Assembly: GCF_014805525.1 (NCBI RefSeq)
Contig: NZ_JACFSZ010000014.1
Coordinates: forward strand, 39,886 to 103,885
Direction of reading: 5' to 3'
Origin: Rhabdothermincola sediminis
GTDB taxonomy: Bacteria; Actinomycetota; Acidimicrobiia; Acidimicrobiales; Acidimicrobilacustridaceae
DNA length: 64,000 nucleotides
Shown piece after piece: positions 1-8,671 of the stretch; position 1 is the stretch's first letter, and each line of letters opens with the position of its first letter. The position numbers were made by a program, and so were the translations under genes. Under the pieces are notes generated by a model that worked only from the letters and a program-made list of their open reading frames with translations, did no database searches and had not been told where the DNA came from.

Positions 1-385
1 GCGAGTTCGTGCGCTGGTGCGGATCGCCCTCAGCGGGAGGATCACCGATCTTGCCCAGGATGATGACCCCGGTCGGGCAACGATCCACGCACAGTGCGCA
101 GCGGGTGCACACGTCATCGTCGATGGTGAAGATGACGTGGTCGCGAGGGTCGGTGCCCGGCTGCTCGGTGCCCACGGCCTCCGCGATGGCATCGGGACGC
201 ACCATGTGGATGCACTTCCACGGGCAGATGTCGACGCAGCCCTCGCACATGATGCACTCGGACTGGTCGATGTGGATGAATTGCTTCGGCTTGACCGCCC
301 TCGACAACCAGGCCGCGTCGACCTCCTGCAGGACGTAGTCGTCACGGAACTCCGGCATCGGTGGGTTGGCGTCGGTCTTGGCCAT
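1..385 (-). CDS. Two-cluster 4Fe-4S ferredoxin, respiratory-complex associated (3' end cut by window)
   Basis: Reading the minus strand from an ATG at 385 gives 128 codons with no stop before the window edge, so the C-terminus is missing. It holds two ferredoxin motifs, CIMCEGCVDICP (about residues 45-56) and CTRCALCVDRCP (about 90-101), each able to bind a [4Fe-4S] cluster; the protein therefore transfers electrons. It lies 4 bases after a small membrane protein on the same strand and is divergent from a membrane-anchored cytochrome c, so I infer it serves a menaquinol-oxidising, cytochrome bc-like branch. It lacks a signal peptide and should act on the cytoplasmic face. Other ferredoxin-like subunits of membrane oxidoreductases cannot be excluded, because the rest of the operon lies outside the window. 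Confidence 0.8.
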   Translation of the reverse strand, partial: MAKTDANPPMPEFRDDYVLQEVDAAWLSRAVKPKQFIHIDQSECIMCEGCVDICPWKCIHMVRPDAIAEAVGTEQPGTDPRDHVIFTIDDDVCTRCALCVDRCPTGVIILGKIGDPPAEGDPHQRTNS

Positions 386-389
386 ACCC

Positions 390-839
390 TCACCCCTTCC
401 TGACCAGCGGCCGGCCGTAGTCGGACGTGGCGAGCTCGCGAGCGGCGGCCTCGGCTCGCTTGGAGCGATCGTTCCACCACGCCCACAGGAAGATGTTGAG
501 GCCGAGGAACACCACGTAGATGCCCACGACGATCAGGTCGCGGATCACCTGGTAGTTGAGCGTGAACGGGAGCGACCCGCCCAGCGCCTGCGGCTTGAGG
601 ATGTCGCCGGGCCCGTACACGAGGTTGTCGGGCCGCCAGTTGAGCTCGTTGTCGGCCCAGGTGAGCCACAGGTGCGGAACCATGCCGTACACCCAGAACA
701 TGATGGCGAAGACGTACACCCCCGCCACGATCGCTTCGCCCCAGGTGATCGGGGTGCCCGGCGGGCGTCGCTTTGCCACCGGGAAGACCAACGCCACGAG
801 GGCGGCGGTCACCAGAAGCGATGCAACGAACGCAACCAC
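390..839 (-). CDS. Small membrane protein of the respiratory gene group
   Basis: 149 residues with a GTG start at 839, supported by a strong Shine-Dalgarno GAGGAGG about 8 bases upstream. Hydrophobic segments lie near residues 3-20 (VAFVASLLVTAALVALVF), 33-55 and 106-124, giving two to three membrane spans, and the C-terminal tail is basic and probably cytoplasmic. It is followed after 4 bases by the ferredoxin, so the two are co-translated. I recognise no named family. By position it may be an accessory subunit of a cytochrome bc-like or other quinol-oxidising complex. Tryptophans cluster near membrane edges (for example WAWWND after the last span), typical of integral respiratory subunits. 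Function is inference from context only. Confidence 0.7.
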   Translation of the reverse strand: MVAFVASLLVTAALVALVFPVAKRRPPGTPITWGEAIVAGVYVFAIMFWVYGMVPHLWLTWADNELNWRPDNLVYGPGDILKPQALGGSLPFTLNYQVIRDLIVVGIYVVFLGLNIFLWAWWNDRSKRAEAAARELATSDYGRPLVRKG

Positions 840-1197
840 GTGGTGGTGACCTCCTCGTCAGCCCGGCTCGTGAAACTTCTCACAATACTAGTGGGGCCTC
901 TGCGCTCGACGGATCGGTCGGGGAACGCAGAGCGCGTGACGACTGTGTTTAGCACGCCCCCGTCGAAGCGAGCACATCGACGCAGGGGGTCGCTCCACCC
1001 CTCGTTCCGAGCGCGCAGAACATCGCCCGCCGGCTGCCCCCACCGCACTCCCCGAGCGGGTCTGGGGACGTTCATGCACTTGGCTCTCCGCGGCGTGCAT
1101 CGCGTAGGGTGGCGCGGTTCCGTTCCCGAGTCGATGAGCGGGCACGCGAACGGCACCGAACACGCCTGCCGGAGATCACCCCGCGAGGAGCTTCGCC
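840..1197. promoter_or_regulatory. Divergent control region between the respiratory operon and cytochrome c
   Basis: About 358 bases without a credible gene. Toward the minus-strand genes, TAGTAT (minus strand, near 886-891) is a possible -10, followed by an imperfect dyad GTGA-N6-TCAC at 870-883 and the GAGGAGG ribosome site. Toward the plus-strand cytochrome c, TTGGCT at 1080 and TAGGGT at 1105-1110 could be -35 and -10 with a long 19-base spacer, and GAGGAG precedes the GTG at 1198. Short frames crossing the region look like noise. Promoter calls are by eye. Confidence 0.4.
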
Positions 1198-2040
1198 GTG
1201 ACCGAAGTACCCGAGCACCTGCTCAAGCGCTCTCGAGACCGCCGCGCCGCGCTCGGACTCGGCGGCGAGGGAGGAGGCGAGGCCGCGACCCCCGCCGCGC
1301 CGGCTGCAGGTGCCGAGGTCGAGCCCGCCACCCCCACCGCGGCGGCGAAGCCCGCGGCCGCGGCACCGGCCGAGGTCGAACCGACCCCGCCGGAGCCGCT
1401 CCCCCCCTACGTCGAAGCGGCGCTGACCCGCAAGCGCATCCCGTTCTGGGCCATGCCGGTGCTGGCCATCCTCCCGGTGTGGGCCATCCTCTATGCGGGA
1501 TCCCTCTCCCCGGCGAAGGTCGGCCAGGTCAGCCAGCTCGACCTCGGTGCACAGGTCTACGCCGCCCGCTGCGCGAGCTGCCACGGCGGTGGCGGCGGCG
1601 GCGGGGTCGGCCGCCCCCTGGCGGGGGGCGAGGTGCTCAAGACGTTCCCCGACATCGAGTCCATGCTCGAATTCGTCGCCATCGGCTCCGACGGCATCGG
1701 CATCGGCAACGGCTACGGCGACCCCAACCGCGAGGGTGGCCAGCACATCGCCGGCTCCTACAACGGCAACAAGATGCCTGCCTTCGGTGAGGTGCTGACC
1801 GACACCGAGCTGTTCGCGGTGGTGCGCCACGAGCGCGAGACCCTCTCGGGCGAGAAGCTCGAGGGGCAGGCTGCGGGCCCGGACGGGACCCGGCTCACCA
1901 GCAACGGCAAGCCCTACCTCGATGCCGCGGGGCAGCTCGTGACCCCCGATGGCCAGCCCCTGCTCGACGCCTCCGGCAAGCTCACCATCGAGATCGCGCA
2001 GGGCTCCCCGGCCGAACCGGGACAGCCTTCGGGCCGCTAG
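1198..2040 (+). CDS. Membrane-anchored class I cytochrome c
   Basis: 280 residues. A cytoplasmic Ala/Pro/Glu-rich head (about 1-78) leads to one membrane anchor (about 81-103, IPFWAMPVLAILPVWAIL) and an external heme domain. The heme motif is C125-A-S-C128-H129, and NKMPAF further on supplies the likely axial Met. A run of seven glycines follows directly after the heme His, which is unusual. The last 50 residues are a polar tail past the heme domain. GAGGAG lies about 8 bases before the GTG start. It should carry electrons from a quinol-oxidising complex, whose other members lie divergently at 1-839, to a terminal oxidase. Heme for it could come from the hem cluster a few kilobases downstream. 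Confidence 0.85.
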   Translation: MTEVPEHLLKRSRDRRAALGLGGEGGGEAATPAAPAAGAEVEPATPTAAAKPAAAAPAEVEPTPPEPLPPYVEAALTRKRIPFWAMPVLAILPVWAILYAGSLSPAKVGQVSQLDLGAQVYAARCASCHGGGGGGGVGRPLAGGEVLKTFPDIESMLEFVAIGSDGIGIGNGYGDPNREGGQHIAGSYNGNKMPAFGEVLTDTELFAVVRHERETLSGEKLEGQAAGPDGTRLTSNGKPYLDAAGQLVTPDGQPLLDASGKLTIEIAQGSPAEPGQPSGR

Positions 2041-2110
2041 GCGCACCTCCTGCCGATGCGGGCATCGCTGGTCGGCCCGCTCGGGTGGAGCCACTCTCAC
2101 GCGGCGACCC

Positions 2111-2116
2111 TACGCT
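2111..2116 (+). promoter_or_regulatory. -10 hexamer TACGCT of a probable leaderless transcript
   Basis: TACGCT ends 7 bases before the GTG at 2124, and no Shine-Dalgarno is visible. The spacing matches leaderless actinobacterial mRNAs, whose transcription starts at the start codon. The same arrangement recurs at several other genes in this window. Confidence 0.5.
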
Positions 2117-2123
2117 GGCCGAT

Positions 2124-3380
2124 GTGAGCGCAGACCATCGCTACGACGCCCTCGTGATCGGCGGTGGCCCCGCGGGAGCCGCCAGCGCCTACTGGCTCGC
2201 CCAGGCCGGCCACGACGTCGTCGTGGTCGAGAAGAAGACCTTCCCCCGCGACAAGACCTGTGGGGACGGGCTCACCCCACGGGCGGTCCGGCAACTCACC
2301 GACATGGGTTTGGCCGAGCAGCTGGCCGGCTACCACCGCTACGACGGTCTGCGCGCCATCGCTCACGGCGTGACCCTGGAGCTCGCCTGGCCCGAACATC
2401 CCTCATACCCCTCGTACGGATACGTCGTGCGCCGTCGTGAACTCGACCAGCTCGTCGCCGACGCCGCGGTGAAGGCGGGCGCGACCCTGCGCACCGGCAC
2501 CGAAGCACTCGAGCCGCTGCTGCGTGACGGGCTGGTCGTCGGGGCGGTGGTGCGGGACACCGAGCGCGACGTCACCGAGCAAGTGCGGGCCCGCTACGTG
2601 GTCGTCGCCGACGGAGCGAACTCGCGCTTCGGCCGGGCACTCGGCACGTCCCGCCGCCGCTCCTGGCCCCAGGGCATGGCCATCCGCGGCTACTACGAGA
2701 GCCCGCGCCACGACGACCCCTGGATCGAGAGCGCACTCGACCTGCATGACCGCAACGGCAACTCGCTGCCGGGCTACGGCTGGATCTTCCCGGTGGGCGA
2801 CGGCGAGATCAACGTCGGCATCGGTCTGCTGTCGACCTTCCGGGACTTCAAGTCGGTCAACACCACGCACATCCTCGACGAGTTCGCCGCCACCGCGCCC
2901 GCCTACTGGGGCATCTCCCCCGAGACCGCCACGCGCCCCCCGACCGGGGGGCGGCTCCCCATGGGAGGCTCGATCGAACCGAAGGTGGGCCCGACCTGGA
3001 TCGTCGTCGGCGACGCCGCCGGGTCGATCAACCCGTTCAACGGCGAAGGGATCGACTACGCATACGAGACCGGCCGGCTCGCCGCCGGCCTGCTCGACGA
3101 GGCGCTCACCACCGGGGACGGCATGGCGCTGCAGCGCTACCCCGGCCTGCTCGACGCGGAGTACGGCCTGTACTTCAAGGTGGCGCGGCTGTTCGCGAGG
3201 GTGATCGGCCAGCCGGCGCTGATGAGGGAGCTGACCCGCGCCGGCATGCAGTCACGAACCCTGATGGAGTGGGTGCTGCGCATCATGGCCAACCTCCTGC
3301 GCGACGACGAGGTGGGCCCCGCCGAGATGGCCTATCGGGCTGCGGCCGTGATCGCCCGGGTGATCCCCGAGCGCGGCTGA
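2124..3380 (+). CDS. Geranylgeranyl reductase family FAD-dependent oxidoreductase
   Basis: 418 residues from the GTG at 2124; a GTG at 2085 is in frame but adds residues that do not belong to the family. The N-terminus is a Rossmann FAD fold (VIGGGPAGAASAYWLAQAG), followed by RDKTCGDGLTPRAV, the hallmark of geranylgeranyl reductases and related flavoproteins. A second FAD-contacting block is GDAAGSINPFNGEGIDYA. The family reduces isoprenoid double bonds in archaeal lipids, chlorophyll side chains or, as MenJ in mycobacteria, one prenyl bond of menaquinone. With cytochrome c just upstream, menaquinone side-chain reduction is the likeliest role. It converges on zwf. The exact substrate cannot be read from sequence. 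Confidence 0.85.
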   Translation: MSADHRYDALVIGGGPAGAASAYWLAQAGHDVVVVEKKTFPRDKTCGDGLTPRAVRQLTDMGLAEQLAGYHRYDGLRAIAHGVTLELAWPEHPSYPSYGYVVRRRELDQLVADAAVKAGATLRTGTEALEPLLRDGLVVGAVVRDTERDVTEQVRARYVVVADGANSRFGRALGTSRRRSWPQGMAIRGYYESPRHDDPWIESALDLHDRNGNSLPGYGWIFPVGDGEINVGIGLLSTFRDFKSVNTTHILDEFAATAPAYWGISPETATRPPTGGRLPMGGSIEPKVGPTWIVVGDAAGSINPFNGEGIDYAYETGRLAAGLLDEALTTGDGMALQRYPGLLDAEYGLYFKVARLFARVIGQPALMRELTRAGMQSRTLMEWVLRIMANLLRDDEVGPAEMAYRAAAVIARVIPERG

Positions 3381-3414
3381 ACCCGGGCCGGTGAACGCCC
3401 AGCGGGTGGGGGCG

Positions 3415-4824
3415 TCAGTCCACCAACGGCTCGTGCCAGCCGCCGAACGGCGCGGCGAGTGCCTCGGCCTCGGGCGGCCCCCACGTGCCGGGGTCGTAGA
3501 GGCGCAACCGCGGCGGCCACTTGAGCAGGTCGTCGACGATCCGCCACTGCTCATCGACGCTGTCAGCCCGCCCGAAGCGGCGGGCGTCGCCTTCCATCGC
3601 GTCCTCCAGCAGCCGCTCGTAGGGTTCCTCCGGGGTGCCGAAGAGCCTCTCCTCGGTCACCTCGAGGTCGACCGCGTGGGTGAGCAGCCGATCGCCCGGC
3701 GTCTTGGCGTGCACCTGCAGGAGGATCCCGCCGACACGTCCCAGACGGAACCGCAGGTGGTTGGGGTGCGGGACGGCAGCAGCGGCGTCACCGAAGAGCA
3801 TGCGGGGCGGGGCCTTGAACTCGACGATGGCCTCCGTCGCGGTCACCGGGAGGTGCTTGCCGGTGCGGATGAGCCACGGCACCCCCGACCACCGCCACGA
3901 GTCGATCTCGAAGCGCAGCGCCACGAACGTCTCGGTATCCGAGCCTGGGGCCACGCCCGGCTCGTCCGCGTAGCCCCGGTACTGGCCGCGGACCACCGAC
4001 ACCGGGTCGAACGCCTCGATCTGGCGGAACACTTTCACCTTCTCGTCGCGCAACGCGTCCGCGTCGGCCGCCACCGGTGGTTCCATGGCCAGCAGGGCCA
4101 CGATCTCGAGCAGGTGGTTCTGCATCACGTCGCGGATCGCCCCCGCGGTGTCGTAGAACTTCGCCCGTCCCGCGGTGCCGAAGTCCTCGGCCAGGGTGAT
4201 CTGGATGTTGGAGATGAAGTTGCGGTTCCAGATCGGCTCGAGCATCGAGTTGGCGAAGCGGAAGACCAGCAGGTTCTCGATGCCGTCCTTGCCGAGGAAG
4301 TGGTCAATGCGGAACACCGCCTCCTCGGGGAACGCCCGGCGCAGCACCTCGTTCAACGCCCGCGCGCTGTCGCGGTCCCGGCCGAAGGGCTTCTCGACCA
4401 CGACCTTGGCCCCCTCGTTGACCCCGACCCGGTGCAGACCCTCGACCACGTCGTCGAACAAAGCCGGCGGGATGGCGAGGTAGAACAGCGGGTGGCGGGC
4501 GCCGTCCAGCCGCCGCCGGAGCTCGTCGAACGTCGAGGGCTCCCGGTAGTCCCCGCTCACGTAGCACAGCCGCTCCGAGATCCTGGACCACACCGCCTCG
4601 TCGATCTCGCCGCGAGCGGCGATGGACTCGTGCGCAACCCGCCGCAGGTCGTCGTCGCCCCAGGGCGACGACGCCACCCCGACGATCGGGAACTCGACCA
4701 CCCCCCGCCGGGCCCGCGCGGAGGCGGCGGGGGCGAGGGTGGGCCGGGCGAGGTCACCCGTCGCGCCGAACAGGACCAGCGCGTCCGTGGGCTCGTCGGC
4801 GCCGGCGCCCACCATCGAGCTCAT
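3415..4824 (-). CDS. zwf: Glucose-6-phosphate 1-dehydrogenase
   Basis: 469 residues. The first step of the oxidative pentose phosphate pathway: glucose-6-phosphate to 6-phosphogluconolactone with NADP+. Visible motifs are the nucleotide site GATGDLAR (near residue 19), the EKPFG block, and the active-site signature RIDHFLGKD that contains the catalytic His and Lys. The N-terminal stretch after GATGDLAR reads PTLAPAAS and is shorter than in typical enzymes, which have about ten more residues there. The start ATG at 4824 overlaps the hemL stop as ATGA, so translation is probably coupled; a second ATG at 4815 has a better-spaced GGAGGGG and is an alternative. It ends the minus-strand hem transcript and supplies NADPH. 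No gnd or pgl neighbour is present. Confidence 0.9.
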   Translation of the reverse strand: MSSMVGAGADEPTDALVLFGATGDLARPTLAPAASARARRGVVEFPIVGVASSPWGDDDLRRVAHESIAARGEIDEAVWSRISERLCYVSGDYREPSTFDELRRRLDGARHPLFYLAIPPALFDDVVEGLHRVGVNEGAKVVVEKPFGRDRDSARALNEVLRRAFPEEAVFRIDHFLGKDGIENLLVFRFANSMLEPIWNRNFISNIQITLAEDFGTAGRAKFYDTAGAIRDVMQNHLLEIVALLAMEPPVAADADALRDEKVKVFRQIEAFDPVSVVRGQYRGYADEPGVAPGSDTETFVALRFEIDSWRWSGVPWLIRTGKHLPVTATEAIVEFKAPPRMLFGDAAAAVPHPNHLRFRLGRVGGILLQVHAKTPGDRLLTHAVDLEVTEERLFGTPEEPYERLLEDAMEGDARRFGRADSVDEQWRIVDDLLKWPPRLRLYDPGTWGPPEAEALAAPFGGWHEPLVD

Positions 4825-6089
4825 CCCCTCCGGTGGGCGACCTCGAGCGCCGCCTCGTGCGCGAGATCGACGATCCGATCGACGACCTCCGGCGTGTGCG
4901 CCACGCCGGGGAACAGCACCTCGTAGGCACCCGGTGCGATCGCCACGCCGCGAACGAGCAGCTCATGGAAGAAGGCCGCGTAGAGCTCCTCGTCGGTGCG
5001 CTTCGCCCCGTCGTGGTCGACCGGCGCGTCCGGGCCGAAGAACAGCCCGAGCAGGGTGCCGAACCGCGGCACGATCGCGGGCAGACCGGCATCGCCCAGC
5101 GCCTTCGAGAGCCCGCTCGCCAGCTGCTCGGCCGAGGCGCCGATCTGCTCGTACACCGGTGGCCCGAGCATCCCCAGCGCGGCCAGGCCTGCGGCGGTAG
5201 CCAGCGGGTTCCCGCTGAGCGTGCCGGCCTGGTACACGGGGCCCACCGGGGCGAGCGCGTCCATCACCGCGGCGCGACCACCCACCGCACCGATCGGCAA
5301 CCCGCCACCGATCACCTTCCCGAGGCACGTCAGATCGGGTCGCACGCCGAGCAGCTCCTGAGCACCCCCCCGGCCCAGGCGGAACCCGGTGATCACCTCG
5401 TCGAAGATCAGGAGCGCACCCACCCGGTCGCATTCCGCCCGGAGCCCCTCGAGGAAGCCTTCCGCCGGTGGGACCAAGCCCATGTTGGCGGCCACCGGTT
5501 CCACGATCACGCACGCCACGGTCTCGTCCAGCTCGGGCACGACGTTGTAGGGGACCACGAGCGTGTCGGCCACCTGAGAGGCGGTGACCCCGGCAGACCC
5601 CGGCAGGCCCAGCGTGGCCACCCCACTGCCGCCCGCCACCAGCAAGGCGTCGGAGTGCCCGTGGTAATTGCCGGCGAACTTCACCACCCGGTCGCGTCCG
5701 GTGAACCCTCGGGCCACGCGCAGCGCGGTCATCGTCGCCTCGGTGCCGCTGCTCACCAGCCGCACCTTCTCGACGGAGGGCACGGCCTCGACGAGGGCCT
5801 CCGCCAGAAGCACCTCCCGCTCGGTCGGGGCGCCGTAGGAGGTCCCGTCCGCCGCAGCGGACAGGATGGCATCGACCACGGTGGGGTGCGCGTGCCCGAG
5901 GATGATCGCCCCGTAGGACTGCACGAGATCCACGTAGCGGTTGCCCTCGACGTCCCAGACGTGGGCACCTTCGGCCTTCTGCACGAAGTACGGGCTTCCG
6001 CCCACTGATCCGAACGCCCGCACCGGCGAACTCACCCCGCCGGGGATCACACGGCAGGCGCGATCGAACAGCTCGGCGTTCGAAGTCAT
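4821..6089 (-). CDS. hemL: Glutamate-1-semialdehyde 2,1-aminomutase
   Basis: 422 residues from the ATG at 6089; longer upstream frames run into hemB. A PLP-dependent class III aminotransferase that converts glutamate-1-semialdehyde to 5-aminolevulinate in the C5 route to heme. The family start motif [11 protein letters not shown] is present. The PLP region reads [15 protein letters not shown] (Asp that contacts the pyridine N) and the Schiff-base Lys lies in [12 protein letters not shown]. It begins one base after the hemB stop and overlaps zwf by 4 bases (ATGA), so hemB-hemL-zwf form one translationally coupled set. hemA (glutamyl-tRNA reductase) and hemC are not in this window. Confidence 0.95.
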   Translation of the reverse strand: MTSNAELFDRACRVIPGGVSSPVRAFGSVGGSPYFVQKAEGAHVWDVEGNRYVDLVQSYGAIILGHAHPTVVDAILSAAADGTSYGAPTEREVLLAEALVEAVPSVEKVRLVSSGTEATMTALRVARGFTGRDRVVKFAGNYHGHSDALLVAGGSGVATLGLPGSAGVTASQVADTLVVPYNVVPELDETVACVIVEPVAANMGLVPPAEGFLEGLRAECDRVGALLIFDEVITGFRLGRGGAQELLGVRPDLTCLGKVIGGGLPIGAVGGRAAVMDALAPVGPVYQAGTLSGNPLATAAGLAALGMLGPPVYEQIGASAEQLASGLSKALGDAGLPAIVPRFGTLLGLFFGPDAPVDHDGAKRTDEELYAAFFHELLVRGVAIAPGAYEVLFPGVAHTPEVVDRIVDLAHEAALEVAHRRG

Positions 6090-6090
6090 C

Positions 6091-7074
6091 TCAGTCGGCC
6101 AGCTCCTCGGCGATCTCACGGGCGAAGTAGGTGAGCACGAGATCGGCACCGGCGCGGCGGATGGCGAGGAGCTGCTCGAGCGCCACTGCGGTGGCGTCGA
6201 TCCAGCCGTTGGCGCCGGCGGCCTTGATCATCGAGTACTCGCCCGACACGTGGTAAGCCGCGATGGGCAGGTCGATCTCCGCTCGGGCCCGGCAGATGAC
6301 GTCGAGGTAGGGCACCGCCGGCTTCACCATCACCATGTCGGCCCCCTCGAGCACGTCGAGACGGATCTCCTCCAGGGCCTCGCGGGCGTTGGCCGGATCC
6401 TGCTGGTAGCCACGGCGGTCGCCCCCATCCGCGATGGTGACGTCGACCGCGTCGCGGAACGGGCCGTAGAGGGCGGAAGCGAACTTGGCCGCGTAGGCGA
6501 GGATCGCCACCGTGTGGTGCCCGGCGTCGTCGAGCGCATCCCGGATGGCGGCCACCTGGCCGTCCATCATCCCCGACGGGGCCACGATGTCGGCCCCCGC
6601 ACCGGCTTGTGCCAGCGCGACCTCGGCGTACAGCTCGAGCGTGGCGTCGTTGTCGACCTGCCCGGCGCCGTCGAGGACACCGCAGTGACCGTGATCGGTG
6701 TACTCGTCGAGGCAGAGGTCGGTGATCAGGACGAGGTCGTCGCCCACCTCGTCGCGCAGATCGCCCAGCGCCACCTGCACGATCCCGTCGGGATCCCATG
6801 CAGCCGACCCCTGCGCATCTTTGCGGGCCGGCACACCGAAGAGGATCGCCGCCGGTATGCCCAGGCTCACCAGCTCCCGAACCTCCTTGCGCAGCGAATC
6901 CCGGGTGTGTTGCACCACACCCGGCAGCGAGCGGATCGGCTGCGGCTCGTCGATGCCTTCCCGCACGAACAGCGGCGCGACCAGATCGTCGACCGCGACC
7001 CGGGTCTCGGCGACCAGTCGGCGCAAGGTCGGGGTCCGGCGGAGGCGTCGCAGGCGACGTTGGGGGAAGCTCAC
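6091..7074 (-). CDS. hemB: Porphobilinogen synthase (delta-aminolevulinic acid dehydratase)
   Basis: 327 residues. It condenses two 5-aminolevulinate molecules to porphobilinogen. The two active-site lysines are visible in YAAKFAS and MVMVKPA (Schiff base). The metal loop reads DLCLDEYTDHGHCG: two of the three zinc cysteines remain while the middle one is Asp, a hybrid between the all-Cys zinc form and the Asp-rich magnesium form. The GTG start at 7074 has no ribosome site but sits 6 bases after TAGGCT, so a leaderless transcript is likely. It is followed by hemL after one base. Confidence 0.95.
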   Translation of the reverse strand: MSFPQRRLRRLRRTPTLRRLVAETRVAVDDLVAPLFVREGIDEPQPIRSLPGVVQHTRDSLRKEVRELVSLGIPAAILFGVPARKDAQGSAAWDPDGIVQVALGDLRDEVGDDLVLITDLCLDEYTDHGHCGVLDGAGQVDNDATLELYAEVALAQAGAGADIVAPSGMMDGQVAAIRDALDDAGHHTVAILAYAAKFASALYGPFRDAVDVTIADGGDRRGYQQDPANAREALEEIRLDVLEGADMVMVKPAVPYLDVICRARAEIDLPIAAYHVSGEYSMIKAAGANGWIDATAVALEQLLAIRRAGADLVLTYFAREIAEELAD

Positions 7075-7080
7075 CCGGCC

Positions 7081-7086
7081 AGCCTA
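7081..7086 (-). promoter_or_regulatory. -10 hexamer TAGGCT for leaderless hemB
   Basis: On the minus strand TAGGCT is followed by GGCCGG and the hemB GTG, a 6-base spacer. The same TAGGCTGG core occurs in front of hemDX and the ABC ATPase at 17801. Confidence 0.5.
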
Positions 7087-7142
7087 CGCCTCCCCTGCTG
7101 TGGAGCCCTCCGCGCTCGGCCGCCCGCGGCTCGGGGCCGCGA

Positions 7143-8609
7143 TCAGCGCGCCCCGCCCGCGTGGCGGACCAGCGCCTCCACCAGCCCGTCGAGGCTGTGC
7201 TCGCTGGCGACCGCGTCCACCCGGAGGCCGCAGGCCTGCGCGGTGGCGGCGGTGACGGGACCGATGCACACCACCGTGGGCGGGACCGCGTCCACGCCCA
7301 CGGCCTCCACGAACCGCTCCACCGTGGAGGACGAGGTGAACGTCACGGCGTCCGCGGTGGCCACCTCCGCCCGCTGCGCCTCGTCGACCGGCACGCCGAC
7401 AGTCCGGTAGGCCTCCACCACGTCGACCGACCAACCACGCGCCGCCAACCCTTCGGGGAGGACCGCCCGGGCCACCGCCGCCCGCGCGATCAGGACCCGC
7501 CCCTGGTCGCCGGAGGTGGGTCGCGGGAACGCGTCGACCAGCGCCTCGGCCACGAACTGCTCCGGCACCAGGTCCGCGACCACGTTGCCCTCCCGCAGGG
7601 CTTCCGCCGTCCCCGGCCCCAGCGCGGCCACCCGCACGGGGGCGAGGACGCGAGCGTCTCGCACCGCGGCCAGCACCCGGGTGGCGCCGTTCGGCGAGGT
7701 CACCACCAGCCAGTCGTAGTCGGCGATCCTTTCCAGCGCCGCACGCAGCCCGCGGCCGCCGTCCTCGGGATCGACGACGTCGATGACAGGTACCTCGATG
7801 GGCGCGGCGCCCAGCTCGCGCAGCCGGGTGACGAGTGCCGGGGACTGGCGGCGAGCCCGAGTGACCACGATGCGCCGCCCGAACAGCGGACGCCGCTCGA
7901 ACCACGCCAGGTCGAGCCCGGCCACCGCTCCCACCACGATGGTCGCCGGGGGCTCCAGCCGGTGCTCGGTCAGGGTGGCGAGCGTGGCTCGCACCGTGTG
8001 CTGATCCGGCCGGGTCCCCCACCGGATGGCCGCGGCCGGGGTGTCGCCCGGCAGGCCTCCTGCGAGCAGGCGTCCGACGATGGCGTCGAGCCGTGCCACC
8101 CCCATCAGGACGACGATCGTGCCCCCCACCCCGGCGACCGCTTCCCAGTTCACCTCGCTGGCCTTGGCCGGGTCCTCGTGGCCCGTCACCACCGTGAACG
8201 AGGTCGACGAGTAGCGCATCGTCACCGGGATGCCGGCGTAGGCGGGCACCGCGATCGCCGACGACACCCCTGGCACCACCTCGAAGGGCACGCCGGCGTC
8301 GAGCAGGGCCTGGGCCTCCTCCCCGCCCCGAGCGAACACGAACGGATCACCGCCCTTCAGGCGCACCACCAGGGCGCCGGTCATCCCCCGGTCGACCAGC
8401 AGCTCGCAGATCGCGGCCTGCGACCAGGTGGTACGCCCAGGCGCCTTGCCGACATCGATCAGCTCGGCGGTCGGTGGCGCCAGCTCCAGCAGCGACGGCG
8501 CCGACAGGCGGTCGTACACGACGACCTCGGCCCGAGCGAGCAGCTCGGCGCCCCGCACGGTGAGCAACCCCGGATCGCCGGGCCCCGCGCCGACGAGGTA
8601 CACGGTCAC
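7143..8609 (-). CDS. hemDX: Fused uroporphyrinogen-III C-methyltransferase / uroporphyrinogen-III synthase
   Basis: 488 residues in two domains. The first (about 1-245) is a SUMT/CobA methyltransferase: VYLVGAGPGDPGLLTVRGA is the SAM-site P-loop, with VVRLKGGDPFVFARGGEE and VPGVSSAIAVPAYAGIPVT after it. It makes precorrin-2/sirohydrochlorin precursors. The second (about 252-488) is HemD, which closes and flips ring D of hydroxymethylbilane; GRRIVVTRAR starts it and TFTSSSTVERF is its conserved late motif. This fusion is common in actinobacteria and Firmicutes and lets one protein feed heme and siroheme/B12. A 68-base gap separates it from hemB. The GTG start follows TAGGCT by 6 bases without a ribosome site. 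Confidence 0.93.
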   Translation of the reverse strand: MTVYLVGAGPGDPGLLTVRGAELLARAEVVVYDRLSAPSLLELAPPTAELIDVGKAPGRTTWSQAAICELLVDRGMTGALVVRLKGGDPFVFARGGEEAQALLDAGVPFEVVPGVSSAIAVPAYAGIPVTMRYSSTSFTVVTGHEDPAKASEVNWEAVAGVGGTIVVLMGVARLDAIVGRLLAGGLPGDTPAAAIRWGTRPDQHTVRATLATLTEHRLEPPATIVVGAVAGLDLAWFERRPLFGRRIVVTRARRQSPALVTRLRELGAAPIEVPVIDVVDPEDGGRGLRAALERIADYDWLVVTSPNGATRVLAAVRDARVLAPVRVAALGPGTAEALREGNVVADLVPEQFVAEALVDAFPRPTSGDQGRVLIARAAVARAVLPEGLAARGWSVDVVEAYRTVGVPVDEAQRAEVATADAVTFTSSSTVERFVEAVGVDAVPPTVVCIGPVTAATAQACGLRVDAVASEHSLDGLVEALVRHAGGAR

Positions 8610-8615
8610 CGCGCC

Positions 8616-8621
8616 AGCCTA
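8616..8621 (-). promoter_or_regulatory. -10 hexamer TAGGCT for leaderless hemDX
   Basis: Minus-strand TAGGCT, then GGCGCG and the GTG start at 8609. It lies in the 62-base divergent gap shared with the tetR-like gene, so the TetR protein could in principle affect both. Confidence 0.5.
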
Positions 8622-8671
8622 GGTGGGCCGCTCCCGGCCGCGGGACGGTCCGGGCCTGGCAAGATGGCGGC

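Noticed and set aside
366..1790. Long plus-strand open frame of 474 codons
   Set aside because: It runs across the antisense membrane-protein gene and out of frame through cytochrome c. Arg/Pro-rich shadow typical of high-GC DNA.
3381..3414. Short ACGCCC/GGGCGT dyad between the reductase gene and zwf as a bidirectional terminator
   Set aside because: Six-base stem with a long loop and no T-run on either strand; too weak to annotate.
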